Positions 1 to 12,790 of a stretch of DNA of 64,000 bases are shown one piece after another (position 1 is the stretch's first letter; the number at the start of each line of letters is the position of its first letter). Both the position numbers and the translations under genes were made by a program. The notes under the pieces were generated by a model. The model ran no database searches. It worked only from the letters and a program-made list of their open reading frames with translations, and had not been told where the DNA came from. Source of the stretch: Symsagittifera roscoffensis (taxonomy: Eukaryota > Xenacoelomorpha > Acoela > Convolutidae); contig NC_087068.1 in the NCBI RefSeq assembly GCF_963678635.1, positions 44,933,013 to 44,997,012 on the forward strand, given 5' to 3'.

Positions 1-633
1 ACTACTATTTATTATATTACGATTGTTTTTGTTCAGTAGATAAAAATCATCATCTCCATCGAAGATGGATCAACTCTTTCCTTTATCTCCTATCTTCTCA
101 TCGTCAGAAAATGAATCCAGATGTTAATTAAATTCAATATTCAGGACATAACCAGGAAGCTAAAAGTTAGTTTAAAATGGTTCAAGGTCAAGTCCCAAGA
201 ATCCGGGGAGATAACACCCTTATTTCCTCTCCGGAAGGCTGGTTTCCACCCTTCACCGTTAGTGTGAATGGCCTTGCAACGATTGTAGCGACACAATCGT
301 TGCAACTAGGAGCGGTCTCTGCTAATAATCTGTTGTATTCTTCTATCTCTTATCGTCGTTTTTCTCGCAAGTATCGTCGTTGTCGTTTTCGCAACTTCTA
401 TCGTTGTTCTATTTTATTTTGGATTTCTTCCAAAATGCCGATTTTTGACATTTCTCGGAAAATCTGACGTCATCATTCGAAATTTTAAAAATTTAAAATA
501 CCAGAATTTTCTGACCTTCACAGTTTGTCTAATCGTCCCAGTAACATCGCTAATCTGTTAAAACTGCCAATTATCAAGATCAGCGGCTAATAACTCAAAC
601 TGGCCTTTTTGTGTCAGTTCTGGTCGAATGTCA
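1..633 (-). repeat. 3' LTR of copy C, cut by the window edge
   Basis: Nearly the same sequence occurs at 29211-29838 and 56325-56942, which are LTRs of the composite element. Base 1 corresponds to about base 273 of the LTR at 28939, so that much lies outside the window. The inner boundary is ...CGAATGTCA at 633, next to a purine-rich (minus-strand) stretch. Read on the minus strand the LTR begins TGACATTCG, giving the usual TG start. Confidence 0.88.
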
Positions 634-1473
634 CATACTCCCCGGACAGCCCGGTCAATGTCCCCATTGAATCTCGTAGTCTTCCTAAAAATGGTAGAGT
701 GCCATTGAACAGAATTTACAAAATGCACTAAATCAATTATATCCACGTCATCTCGACTCACTGCAAAATATAAATGGCATCATACTACATCACTATAGCC
801 TTCCAAATTCTTTCACTAATCTGCACTTTCGAGGATATGAATTAAGATAAAACATTTTTTCTGACTTCCAATGTCAATGCCCTGATTTAAAACTTTTTCT
901 CCTAGGTGTTAAAAGGTGTTAGTTTGCAGGACAGTCCTGCCAACCAACAAGCTAAAATTATCTTACTAGGCTTATTCCCTTCGGAAATTTAGTTGTTATT
1001 GGTCCTGAATATTAAAACCAAAGAACTTTGTGGTTAGAAAGGACAGTGAAACAATCTCCCTCTTCAAGAGATTACCCAAGCCTTTCATGTCACCACAAAG
1101 TGATCAATCGTCCTAGTTGATTAAAAACGATCATGCAGGCTGGAATATTTAAAAATACTCTTCACTCAAGCCTTTCTAAATAAATAGTAACTGTCTCTAA
1201 AGCCACTAACTAAAATCAAAAAGCAAATTTATAAATGCAACACATTCTTTTATTGTTCAAAACTCAACTGAATGTTTTCTTTCAGTTTCAATTACAACTT
1301 GGTTGCTTTGTTTCTCAATTGAGTTTTTCTGTCACATACAAAACAATTCTGAGTTTTAACTTCTTCTCTTTCATCACTTCTTTGTTTCTTCTTTTTTCGT
1401 CGTTTAGAAGTTCTAAAACTTCTAAATTCTTCTAATTTCGTCTCTTTTTGCATCTTGTTTTTCGGCCATTCTG
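634..1473 (-). other. 3' untranslated region of copy C with candidate polypurine tract
   Basis: This noncoding stretch separates the ORF2 stop from the LTR. It is conserved in order and sequence with 29839-30721 of the composite. Next to the LTR the minus strand reads GTCCGGGGAGTATG, the expected place for a polypurine tract that primes plus-strand DNA synthesis. The assignment rests on position and purine content only. The region nearest ORF2 also has a long lysine/arginine-rich open frame (1292-1477) in another frame, which I regard as chance. Confidence 0.6.
926..940. other. 15-nt perfect inverted repeat in the 3' UTR
   Basis: GCAGGAC-A-GTCCTGC is a perfect 7-bp-arm palindrome. It is retained at 30129-30143 in the composite element, so it belongs to the element. 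A small hairpin in the RNA or a protein-binding palindrome are both possible. Confidence 0.5.
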
Positions 1474-4400
1474 TCAATGTTCCATCTTCTCCTCCTGCGA
1501 CATAGACTCTGCACTTTCAGTTTTTGTGTCTTTCAACATGTCGGTAGCTATTCTGACGCTGTTGGAAGCAGTCCTCCAACACTTCTGCTCTTCTACTCTT
1601 TGTTTACAACAAGGTAGGGGATCAAGGTAAGATTCTCTGTTCCTACAGAAGCTGTTGTGGAGACACAACGTCACGTTTCTCTCCAAATCTTCCTTCAACG
1701 TCTCTTCTTTCTCCCTTCCATCACGTTCACTCATCCTGGAGATTTTCTTTACGGCGGTGGTCACTGCATTCCGATTAGTTACGAAAGCTCGCTTGAAAGC
1801 TTCTGCTCCAATGTCCAGATGATACGTATTGTACACTCTGCCGTGCTTCGACATATGCTTCTTGGCATATTCGTACAACCATGCAGTCATGTTGGCTCTA
1901 AATCATGGCATCAGTCGTCTTCTTGCCCATATCTTTTTTACTTCCATCGGAATGTTCAGAATCTTGCACATTGTCTCAAAAATATCTAAGTCTTTTAGAC
2001 AATCCAATTTCTGCAATTGCTCTCTCGTTGGCGCCTCCTGTCTATTGTTCTCCTTCACATGAGCTTCCAGCCATTGTATCGCCATCATAACTCCCACTAT
2101 CACTATCGTTATGGGCCGTGATGAGTCTGGTAAACCCATGGAGTCTGGTAAACCCACTGGCGTATCCCATGAATTTCCTTCCCAGTATCGACTCTAATTC
2201 TTCTTTAGTTCTCTCCGGAACCGCTGAGAATATTTTACACAGTAACTCGTAAGACTTTTCTGACATTCTCGCTATTCTTACGCATTTTGGCACCGAGAAG
2301 GCTTGATCCACGATCGTTCTCGTACTTTTCACATCCACAGCTACGAAATGCACTGGGTATCTGTTCTTGCACATTGGAGCTAATGTTGATCTCACTAATT
2401 ATCGCGCTTCCGACGGTCTGCGATATGTCTCACTGTGTCGGATGTTAATTTCCGCCTCGATCGCTTCCCTCCACCTTCCTATGTGTTTTTGTTCGATCTG
2501 CAAAACTCCTGGGAACACTTCTACACTGATGGCCGTGACCATCTCATGCTTCTGTTCTAGATTCAATAGTGACTCTAAAGAACCAAACATGGTGTAGAAT
2601 CCTAGTGCAGTCACTAGATTCACCTCGGTTCCTCCATGGCAGTCCGCAATCAGCTCCGTTTCTGTTTTTGCCTTCATCACAGTGTTCCCAAACAAAATTC
2701 TCAACTGCTTGTGTTGTTTCTCCAAGGTCTTCACGCAATCCAGACCTCCACAGACGTGACCTTCCGTGACCTTCCAGTCCACAGACTTCTGCCAGACAGC
2801 TACCAGATTCTACCTAGTCCTCTGGACCCCAGCCAGGCAACTCTACTTTGTCTTCTCCGTTGCTCTTAGAGGCTGTTGTCATCACGTTATAGATAATGTT
2901 CAGACCACGCAGGTTACAGTCTGAGTTCAGTTCCCTTTGTACGTCCTGTGTTGCACGTAAAATTGAGTCAGCGTTGGGACTCGGACACCATGATGATTTC
3001 ATCAGTTCCAACACTACCATCAAACTCGTTCTCAGCAGTTCGTCTGAGAATCCCAATCCAAATTCTACCCGGTTGTCCAATTTTGGCACTGAAGGTGCAG
3101 TCACCTTTTCCTCCAAGACTAACACCAGCTTGGCTTGCTGAGTAGCAGCGCTTCTTATCGTCGCAATTCTTGACGTCCAGAATCTTAGCAACACTGCTTG
3201 CTCGTAATCAAAGAAGCAATCGTGTATGTCCTCATTTCGTAAAGGGTTGTACACTATCCCTATGATTCCGGACACGTAACTGTAGGACTTCTTTCTGATT
3301 GGTCCACAGTATTCACTGGATTTTGGGAGTGCTCCCATGGATTCCTTAGTGAGCCTCAGCTTTTTGTTTTGAGAATCTCCTTATTTCGTCTTTTTTCCTC
3401 ATGGTTTCTAGTTCCACAGGTTCTTTCATGTTCACTCGCATTGGTTTGCTCTGATATATATCCAAAAGTGATAGCAAGAGCAAGGCTTTCACTCGTTCAA
3501 CGCCTTCTCTTAGCCTCTGGACACAAGTGCTCAGTGCTGGCACTGAAATCTGCTCTATCATAAATCAAACGAAACAGAGAGCGTCTCTCCGCTTCGCGCA
3601 CGCTACTGCTGCTCCTTCTTGAGATATCAGATCTCTCATGCTCCTCATTAAGAATACCTTTTCTTCCTTTGATCTTTTATTTTCTTCTGAATCATATTCC
3701 CCACGAGTCAGTCCGATCATGCACCAGGCGAACCTCAGTTGTAGCTCAGTTCTCACATAAGGTACTGCTATCAGAGCGCGTATCTTCGGCGTGGTTCTCA
3801 TTCCTTCCTCGAAGTACCGTAACACTACTGCTCTCCATGGAAGGCTCACTAACTGCTCTATCGTTTCTGCATGCATCTCAGACGATACCAGAGTCCCGTA
3901 TGCCTCTGCTTCAGGGTGGTGCCTTGCATCATCGTTTCCAAATAACCTTCCATGGCATTTTGGTCTTCCAGAGCAATTAAGTGTCCTCTGGCCGAATTTT
4001 TGCACTCCAACATCTCCATGTATCTACTGGCGGGTTCATCTATCGAAACAGTTTCCGACACTGTCAGTCGGTTATATTCCACTGCGACTAGCTGTCCTTC
4101 AACACTTCCTTTTCCATGGTTCATGGGAGACGGTTTAAAGTCTTTCATAGTACTCTCCCCACATTGGCTGAGTATTTCCATTTCTAATGTTGCTCCAGTC
4201 ACAGTGCGGTCAAGCTTTTCGGTTTTGTAACCGGTTGACTTTATTCCTGTCATGAGAATGGGTGGCACCATCGCTACATCAGTCAGCATCCTGTCTGTGC
4301 CAGGCAATCGATCATCACCTTGTCCCAAATCCGTAGCTTCTTCGACTCGTTTTCTTTTCAATGAGTTGACAGCTTTTATCGAGATTTCGGGATCCACCTT

Positions 4401-5360
4401 CGTCTTTCCCGCCTTCCTCTATGTCCCTATGCTGCCCAGTTTCATCTTCATTTCATTAATGTTGTCAATCACCAATTTTGATCGCATCGTTTCTTTCCGG
4501 GTTCTTGACAGATATACCACTTCTCCTTTGTCTTCTTGCGGCGTCATCTTGATAGGAGAGTTTGCCTCACTCTCGTCAGTGGCTGAGTCGAGCAACAACT
4601 CACTCAATCTCCCTTCATACTCGTCGAGTTTGTCAGGGACCTCCCGCATTAGTGGTCGCTTGAGACCTAGTTTCAAAATGGACTGGGTACCGTACCTCTG
4701 AACTACTGTCCAGGCCTCTTCCATGAAGGCGACTCTGTCCATTCTACATCCCGTCCTATTTTCATGGTCCCTGTGATGCACCTCCCACTCATCTTCTATA
4801 CTGAGCATGGTCTTGGTCATCTCGTCCAGCTCCCTTCCAGTCTTTTCCAGTTCGTCTTTTGTCCCAATTAGACCTTGCATGGTTTCGTTCGTTTGAACCT
4901 CCTCTTCTATTCTCATCCCCTTTGGTGGCACAGCTGCTCCCAGTTGTGAACTAGACGAGGCAGCCTCGCTGTTCATTTCCTGATGCATCCTCCTCAGTCC
5001 AGGCTTAGGCTTGGTGGGCAAAGGCATCTCACCTGGCTGGTAGGTCCTTGAACTTCCCAATCCAGGCTCATTCGCCAAGTCAATCCCTGAGAGAGCCCTG
5101 TTTCTCCACCTCATCACTCTCATGTTCGGGCGATCTAATACTCCCCTTTCTCCATATGCTGCCATTAATAAGACTTCCGTGGGGAGGTCCCCACGGTTAT
5201 CATGCCCCAAGATGTTTATCAAGGCGGTCAGCAACATGACTACCTCTGGGTCCTCCAGAGCGAAGTCTCGATCCATTAGCCTCAGATAGATCGCATCTAC
5301 CATCGGTCCTACATATGCCTCTGCCAGGTCCATTAATTCATCCAAGTTGAAATTATCCAT
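1474..5360 (-). pseudogene. ORF2 of the retrotransposon, copy C (broken)
   Basis: This is the large second ORF downstream of pol, about 1295 codons long. I do not recognise its function. The start ATG at 5360 begins MDNFNLDELMDLAEAY, followed by a helical N-terminal block (about residues 1-110, with GHDNRG and GVLDRPN), a charged coiled-coil-like stretch (about 130-250) and a long mixed middle and C-terminal region. I see no signal peptide, transmembrane segment or fusion-peptide-like stretch, so it does not look like an envelope. Breaks include a TAG after KLGSIGT near 4419, a CGA-to-TGA stop near 3566, and frameshifts near 4000, 3340, 2790, 2400 and 2150. The TAG is shared with the copy at 30722-34773 but is TTG (Leu) at 39017-42667. 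The natural C-terminus is probably the TGA at 1474. Confidence 0.8.
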
Positions 5361-5761
5361 CTTCTTGCAAGTTTGATTTTAGTATTGATAGGATGATTTG
5401 AAATCAAGTGAGAGATTAAATGATCAATCAAGATCTAGAAAAAAGGTCACGAATATCATATTTGTCAACTTAACACTAGTTTTGTATTAAAATTTATTTA
5501 AAACAGTCAGATAAAAAAATTTTGCTATTAAAATTTATTAAAATCAATCAGTTTCTATAAAGTTTTGGAATTCGACCTAAGATTGGACAGTCCAAACTTC
5601 GGATCTATTCCTAAGATCGTCATTCAGTTGTTCAGGGTCACTAACTCTTTTTTACCCAGGTTCTTACTGACATAACACATAACATAACATAACATAACAT
5701 AACACGCATATCACATACAATATACATTTTAGTATGACGTCTTCCTGCATGCAACTTAAAC
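5361..5761 (-). other. Spacer between pol and ORF2, copy C
   Basis: About 400 AT-rich bases lie between the pol stop and the ORF2 start, and they correspond to 34774-35140 in the composite. The spacer carries a pentanucleotide microsatellite and ends a few bases before an AAGAAG-type purine run in front of the ORF2 ATG. How ORF2 is translated (spliced RNA, reinitiation or internal entry) cannot be read from the sequence. Confidence 0.6.
5671..5704. repeat. (ACATA)n microsatellite in the pol-ORF2 spacer
   Basis: About six near-perfect copies of a CATAA/ACATA pentamer. A shorter run sits at the equivalent place, 35059-35083, so the microsatellite was already present in the parent element. Confidence 0.85.
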
Positions 5762-6521
5762 TCAGCCTATACTTAAATAATATTTCTTATGTAAGTACAC
5801 TTGTATATTAGTCTCGGAGAAGATTACGTGTATCAGCGCATAGTGGATGCAGTCGTCCTCGGTTCGGATCGTACACTGGAAGTGAAAGCTCCTTCACTTC
5901 CCTTTCCACAAGGAAGTCCCTCAATCTCGTCAAGGACAAGACTAGATTTTCTGGGTCCACGTGCCGCTTCTCCGTCGCCCTCGTCACCAAGAAGCATAAG
6001 TACTTTCCCGGTATCTGTGACGCCGCTGGAGGCAAGGCTGCTACGCCCCCTATTCCTGGTCTTTGCTTCCAAATATTTTCAATGTTTTTATTTTCTCTCC
6101 TAAAATCTGCTGCTAACGCTGTCTTAAAACTCATGTCTGCTGTGATTGCTTTCGCACATGTTCTATTTGTGAGCATGAAATTGCTGTCTGTTAGTATTAT
6201 GCTACTTGAGTATTCATTCGTTAAGTTAAAATATGACTCAACTACCCTCCCTATGTCCGGTTTCTTAGGGTCCTCGCCTGTTTCCGCTTCTAAATCTCCT
6301 GTCTCTCTTGCTATTCTCAATTTTTTTATTAATAAACTTTCAGTGTGGGTAAGTCTTACCCCGACTCCCCTGACAAAAATATCCATCGACGTCCCCGTCG
6401 ATAGCATACCGGATATCAAGCCGAGATTGGAAGCCGGAATGAGTAGTCACCCTTCCAGGGTAGCCCAGGAAGGATCTTCTCGTTCGGTTTTCCTGTATTT
6501 CATGCTTTCACGATCTACATC
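5762..6521 (-). pseudogene. C-terminal pol segment with macro domain, copy C
   Basis: This is the tail of the pol polyprotein. After a region holding FVRGVGVRLTHTE and GDLEAETGEDPKKPDIGRV there is a domain of about 130 residues whose landmarks fit the OARD1/TARG1 (Poa1-type) macro fold, which binds ADP-ribose. These are an ITADMS-type strand, ALAADFRR helix, GIGGVAALP, KYLCFLVTRATEKRH, PENLVLSLTRLRDF helix, ELSLPVYDPNRGRL, and a terminal HVYLHKKYYLSIG-like strand. The catalytic Lys and Asp known in human OARD1 appear to align with Arg (VTR) and a non-Asp residue, so binding without hydrolysis is likelier. A small deletion near 5838 shifts the frame just before the end. The true stop is at 5762-5764. 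Confidence 0.75.
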
Positions 6522-6779
6522 TCTGACCTCTAATCTTTGAGTTCCGAACACTTCATTTATAAATGTCATCTCTGAGCTAACAACAAATGTCACCTCAACC
6601 TTTTAAAGAAATTTTTAACGATTGACAAGAAAAAAAACGGGTACTTCCAACAAATTAAGAACAGCCCCCTCGCCCCGCGATTGTTTTCTTAACATTTTTT
6701 TATGTTGCTATCTTGGGAGGACTAAAATTGGAAAAAACTTAAAACTAAGATGGTGAAGACCGGAGTATGACTATTAAAA

Positions 6780-9700
6780 TGATTTGTGTTGTCCAATATA
6801 TCGCTTGTGCTCTTTTCAATTTTTAACAACATATAATCACAACATTGTGTACACATAATAAGAGTTTTTCAAACTCCATTCCCTGGAATTGACTTGGAAA
6901 AATTTAACAAACTCAGCCAAAAATACTGGAAAAAAATGTAACAAGACACTCGTTTATGATTTGATGAAAATATAACTCAAGTATCAATCATGTAGTTGCG
7001 ATTGACTCAAATCCTGAAAGTAACCAAAAAGTCAATTGAAAATAAGCGTTCATGAGCTATCTGTCAAAATGAGAGGAATTTAAAATATTCAGGTAGTAAA
7101 AATAACTCAGCCATTCACAAAAGAAAGTTTAGGTACTTCTGATAAAATGGAAAAGACCTACAGTACTTGCGCTTCTGAAATGTTGAGCAATTTCCAATTA
7201 AAATGAGAGCAAAAACTACAATTTCAAATCATCTACAACCAAGAGAGGCAATACAAATCTTTGAACTTCGACGGTTGTCGCTCCCCCAGAAACAGAACAT
7301 TTTATCTAAGCATAAAGGTTGGTGGATCGCTACTGTTGGGAAAAACTGTATTCTTAATGCCATTCTCAAAAAAAAACGGAATAATGTCTACCCGAAACTG
7401 TCAGAGGTCACAGTCAAAAATCTGCTAACTTTCGTAATGACCTAAACGCAATGCAAATTTTGCAACCACCAAGTAGAATTAATCACAGCACAAAAAAAAA
7501 TCACGAGAAAGCTGCATAACTAAATTTTCTGGTGGAAGGATTTCACAGGGCGAGCTGTACTGAAAATGACTTTAAAAAATGAAACTCAGAAAGATTTTTT
7601 AAGAGATTTGTCATACAATTGGCAAATGCAATCCTTCAAAATTTGGAAAGATATGAAAATTTCTTTTCATAAAAATTTCACATGTTACTTTCATGTTCTT
7701 TTCATATACATAGTTACATGAAAGTTCAAATTGTAAATTACATGGAAAAAAGACGAAGGACGTCAAATTGGTTTGTGTTTCTTTAGAAAACACGAAAAAC
7801 TCCTTTTTCAGAGGAGTTCTGAAGTGGTTTTGTAGGTGGTTCAATCGAAGACAAACCCTTCATCATGCATGTCAACCAAACTTTTGCTCTTCAGTGAAGA
7901 TGTTCGGCCCCCGACGAATTATAAAATTCAACGAAGCGACGCAATAGAAACCGGTTTTGCGGAAAAACGAAATCTAATAACATTATCTTGCAACAAGGAC
8001 AATTGTGGCACTGTGACACGGTTGTTATTGATAAAAATGTCGATGCAATAATCGTCTCAGTTGTTCCATTTGACAGAAATTACCGACATGGATTTTGAAA
8101 AAAAAACCTAGAAACCAACCTACATATTCAATCTAAACTCTTTCCCGAAAAAGAGGGAAAATTTAAACTGAAGAACAGTGAATTTTAGTATTATGACCAC
8201 ACTGATGACCATATACATAAATTAGAAAAAAACTAGACTTAACCTCGCTAAAATCTGTTGATTTGCGGAGTCTGCAGCATTACTTTCCATTCTGAAGAAA
8301 GCTTCATTTTACAAAAGAACACAGTTTTTATTCTCAATTCAAAAAGCAAAGTTTTGAAGTATTTATAGCTTACTAGTAGGTGGAATAAGAATTGTCCGGT
8401 CCGCTAATCTTGGTACAATTAACAAACTTGACTCTTCTAGAGGACTTCAAGTTTTTAGGTTCACTTCAATAGACTACAAAATTGTCAAAGTCAAAAAAGC
8501 TAGGCTGTGATTTTGAAAAAATTGTCCCTGAGTCTCAAAAATTTACGTAGTGTATCCAAAAAATTTTTCACTGGAGGTTTTAATGCGCTTCCATATGTTG
8601 ACAGCAACAAATCAACATTACTCAGTCCGAAAAATTCTAGAGTTAGGAGACTCAACAAGCTGAAGCATCGATTTTTAGACAAATTCTAGATCTTAGTCCA
8701 CGCAGAGGAAAAGGCACAATTATACTCATTAAGACAAGAAAATTAAAACGTTTGCAAGTCTAGATTATTTTTCTCTATATAATCCAAACGAGTATAGTTC
8801 TACTTCATACAATTAAACTTCGATATCTGACAAGCTTTTGTTGCATGTTTTACTAAGAACCACAGTTTTTGATAAAAACACAGCATAGCGACTGGAATTA
8901 AAGGAACAAGTTCTAGATGATAATGTATGTTAGAAAAAAAATTATTTTTTGAAAATTTTTTTTTCATGTATACTGACTCCTACAAGAAATTTGAATGTAC
9001 AATTTTAGGTCTGCTGGAATACAGTTAAGACAATTCAAAAAATTAAGTTTCATGAAATTTCATTGTTGAACCTTCACGAAAAACAGATACGTAATTCAAT
9101 TGTGTCAAGAAAAACTTTCAACAATGACTAAATTTAATAAAAGAAAAAATGCAGAACAATGAGAAAAAGTTACTTCAATTTTCCTAAGACAAAAAACTCT
9201 TCAGTACAGTTTTGAGGGTGCATCAAATTTTTATACAACTCTTGTATTTAATGAAAAGAAAACCAAAAAGACGGTACCCTTTTCACGACATACCATGATC
9301 TTTTTTGTGAATTCAAGAGCTCTTACACTGATTCATTTTCAAACAAACCGTTTCTGTTCCAGAAAGTAGACTTTAATTTTTTTCGTGAAATTGTTATAAA
9401 AGAAAAAGAAAAAATTGACTACTTTCAAATGCAAATAAAAATTGAAAATAAAAATTGTTCCGAGACCAAATGTACTGATATCTGGCTCATACAGGAAATT
9501 TATTCATGGATACAGTTTTATTTTAGCAATGGTTTTCTTTTTATACACTTCCACTTGCTCTTTGCTGCTTCTTTTTTCTTGCAATAAAAAAATTGTTGCT
9601 AATACTGAAAATTGAAGAATCAAAATAGCAGGAAAGTTGATATTAAAAAGAAGATGAATATCACAACGTTTCTGATGGCTGTAATGGTTTAAGGAAAATA

Positions 9701-9860
9701 CGGTACAAACTGAAAAAATTGAAGATGATGAAATTTTAGTGGACAGATTATTTGAATTCAACAGACTTGTCAAAAATGCAATTACCCTTCAATTTGCAAA
9801 TTTTATCGGAAAGAGCTAAATTTTTTGCTGGTTTCAGTAATGCAAAAACTTATTTGGTAG
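6780..9860. repeat. Diverged ~3-kb duplication, copy 1
   Basis: Landmarks recur in the same order in copy 2. TGACTCAAATCCTGAA is at 7004 and 10639. A CTGCAGCATT...TTTACAAAAGA block is near 8270 and 11175. GCTGTGATTTTGAAAAA followed by GTATCCAAAA is near 8504 and 11474. TTGGCTCATA or CTGGCTCATA is near 9483 and 12458. The spacing changes from 3635 to about 2970, showing a deletion of about 0.7 kb in copy 2. Divergence is high, so the event is old. Confidence 0.65.
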
Positions 9861-10499
9861 CCAGCAGCACAATAGGCAGCCTAGTCATTTGAAATCACAC
9901 AAAACTGAGCAACATTTAATGATTTGTTATGATGAATGCTACATAGAGTAGTTACCCTTTGTTACGAGTGTACAACTTATCAAACAGAATGGGCTGCCAA
10001 GCTTGTAATCTGATTCAGTTTACTAACAGAAGAGTGTCTATAAAAATTCGACGTTTGGGAGAAAATGGTTTGTAGAAAATGACATTTGAGGTTTTTCTGG
10101 TCACGGCACGAGGTTTTCAATTTTATCAAGTACAGGCGGCTGCCACAACTGTGGTTTAACCCGTGAGACATTTGAACATTTTTTTTTCAGTTCCCTACTT
10201 TGTTTTCTATTCAAGGAAAAATAGAAATATACAGGACTGGAAATTTTATGTTGCCTATCCTCGAGGTAGTGAAACCAAAAACTAGTTAAAAACTAAAAAC
10301 CTATTTAATGGTGTTTCGAATGCTTGGAAAATTAGTTTGAACAGATAAATCCCTATAAATCGGCATTAGAAACTTTGGATTGAACACCTGATCAAAGAGT
10401 TAAAAAATCTTAAATCCTAACTCTTAAAATTTGACTTTGGGCAAAGAAAAACATCAACACAAATAAAGATACGAAGTTTTAACTATAAAAATCAAATTA

Positions 10500-12790
10500 A
10501 AAAAAACTTTGCTTTGTCCAATAGATGTTAAAATGAAAAGAATGAAGCTTAACAAATCGGGTTCGGTGTTTTCAAAAGAAACGATGTCTGCTGTAAAGTT
10601 TTGGGACTCGCAAATCCCAACTGAACACGCAGTTCTGGTTGACTCAAATCCTGAATGTTAACAAAAAATTGATTTCAAATCAGAATTGATAGGCGATCTG
10701 TCTCAAAAAGAAGAAGTTAAAAATGTTCAGGAAATTGAAGTCTTTCCACAATTCCCAAAAAAATATTTGAAAAAGAACAGAATAGAAAAAATACAGAGTT
10801 GCGTTTCTGAAAAATTGAAGATATTTCTATTTAATATGAGCAGAAAAAATATCGCTTTCCGAAGCACTTACCATCTACAATCAATAGAGGCACTTGAATT
10901 TTCAAAGTTTGACAGTTATCGTCAGTTCGTCTACTCCCATGAATACTTTAACTATTCGAAATTAAACATAATTTCCGTTGAAAACAAAGATAACCCGGCT
11001 CTTTTGTAAAATCTAGAGTTTAGCCTCTGCATCCAACCTCACTAGAAAGAAGAAAAATCCGAACTGATCACTGATGACCGTGGTTTTTAGTAAGATGACC
11101 CCATTAATGACTACAAACAAAAAGTGGTGAAATTACCAGGTTTATCACATTAAACGTATTTGTATTGAAGAATCCTGCAGCATTGCATTGCATATTGAAA
11201 AAATGTTTCGCTTTACAAAAGAGCAGTTTTTTTTTTCTCAAGAATCAAGCAGGAAAAGTTTCAACTTCTGAAAGATTACAATTTTTATTGAAAAATTTGA
11301 TGCAGTTTTCGATTTTTTTCCGGTTGAAAACAATGCTTTTGGACTAATGATTGTTTGGTCAGCTAATTGTAAAAAAAATCAAAAATGCTTCATTGAACGG
11401 ATTTCAAATTATGAGGTTCAATTCAAGAGAAAAATTTCTTTGTCAATGTTTATTTGAGTCCCAAAGGCTATGCTGTGATTTTGAAAAATTTGGCCCTCCA
11501 AATTAAAAAAGGACGTTGGGTATCCAAAATTGTTTTGAATGGAGATGTAATGCTCTACCATACGATGACAACAACAGCTCAACAATATTGAAGACAAAGG
11601 ACACTAGTAATAGGAAATCAAAAAAAACTGAAACATCAAACTTTATTTTCATCTCAATTCCTTTTCTTAGATTTTACCAAGGAAAAACAACCATGTAATA
11701 ATATTCCTCGTAACAGTAAAATTGAATCGTTTGCGCTTCTAAACTAAAATTTTCCGAGTTCAAAAAGCCAATTTGAACCTATTCTATTCTTTCAGTCTTC
11801 GTTATCCGCTCAAATTTTGTTTTGTGTTTTCTTGGAACCCACAGTTTTCAATGAATACTAGACGTAATCACTAGAAATGAACCAAATTTTTTGAAATTTC
11901 AACGCGTTGTATTTGAGAAACTTGCAAAATTTCTTATTCATGGATTTTCCTGACAATTAAAAGGTTTTCACAGTTAAATTTTTTAATGCTGAAATACAAT
12001 CAACACAATTAGAAAAAACTTATATGAAGTTTTCATGTTGAGACTTCACCCTTAACTCTTACAAAATTCAATCAAATCTAAAAGCAGTCCCGACGCTGAA
12101 CAAAAAGAAAAAAAAACAATTTTGTACAAACGAAATTGCATAAATTTCTGATAAACATAAAAGTTTGCAGTTTCAAAAATTAAAGAAAATTATTCATAAC
12201 AGTTTTGACGGAGTTCCAAAATTTTTGAAGCAAAATCTTTAAAATTTAGTATTTAATATGATGTTATTTTTAAGAAAAATGATGGTTAACTCAAGAATAT
12301 TTACATTCTATTCAAACCAACCAACTCTGTTTCAAATTTTTGTTTAAAGTACCAGAAAAGAGAGCTAGAAAAAACCTACCGGCCAATTACCGAGCTAGAA
12401 GTTTCAATAAAAAGTTGAGCATGAAAAGTGCTCAAAGACCAGATAGACTTTTATTTGGCTCATATTGGATATTCAATAATGAAAATAGTTGTTTTTTATA
12501 GTCCGACAATAAAAAACACAAAATTTTTTGTTTATCAAATCAGTGTCGTTTTTTCTAATCAGTGTCGTTTTTTCTAAGTGATACAAATATACGAACAAGT
12601 AAAAATTGGCAAATGCCTCGACCATATTCCAATAGACTAATAAGAAAATAGTTTTTGTAAGAAAATTGCTGGAAAAACGAAAAAATTGCAATAACTTCGT
12701 AAAAAAATATGAAATCTTTTTCAAATAATTTGGCAGATTTCTGTAGTTTGTGATTCCAGTAATGGCGCTAAAAACTGCAAAAAAGAATAT
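10500..12790. repeat. Diverged ~3-kb duplication, copy 2
   Basis: Collinear with 6780-9860 by shared landmarks, but shorter, because the part matching roughly 7300-8150 is mostly missing. No open reading frame is conserved between the copies, which argues against a coding origin within the duplicated part. Confidence 0.65.

Larger units (their letters stand above)
1..6521 (-). mobile_element. Ty3-type LTR retrotransposon, copy C (3' part only)
   Basis: Read on the minus strand this contains the end of pol (acidic tail plus macro domain), an intercistronic spacer, ORF2, the 3' untranslated region and part of the 3' LTR. The order matches the 3' half of the element at 28939-39016, and the two can be aligned throughout. 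Homology with the other copies stops near 6521, inside the acidic tail of pol, where unrelated AT-rich DNA begins, so the copy is 5'-truncated. The low-coordinate end runs out of the window. Several frameshifts and stops make it a relic. Confidence 0.9.

Noticed and set aside
1292-1477. Lys/Arg-rich small protein in the 3' UTR
   Set aside because: It lacks an ATG start, overlaps the ORF2 end in another frame, and is not maintained in the equivalent region of the composite.
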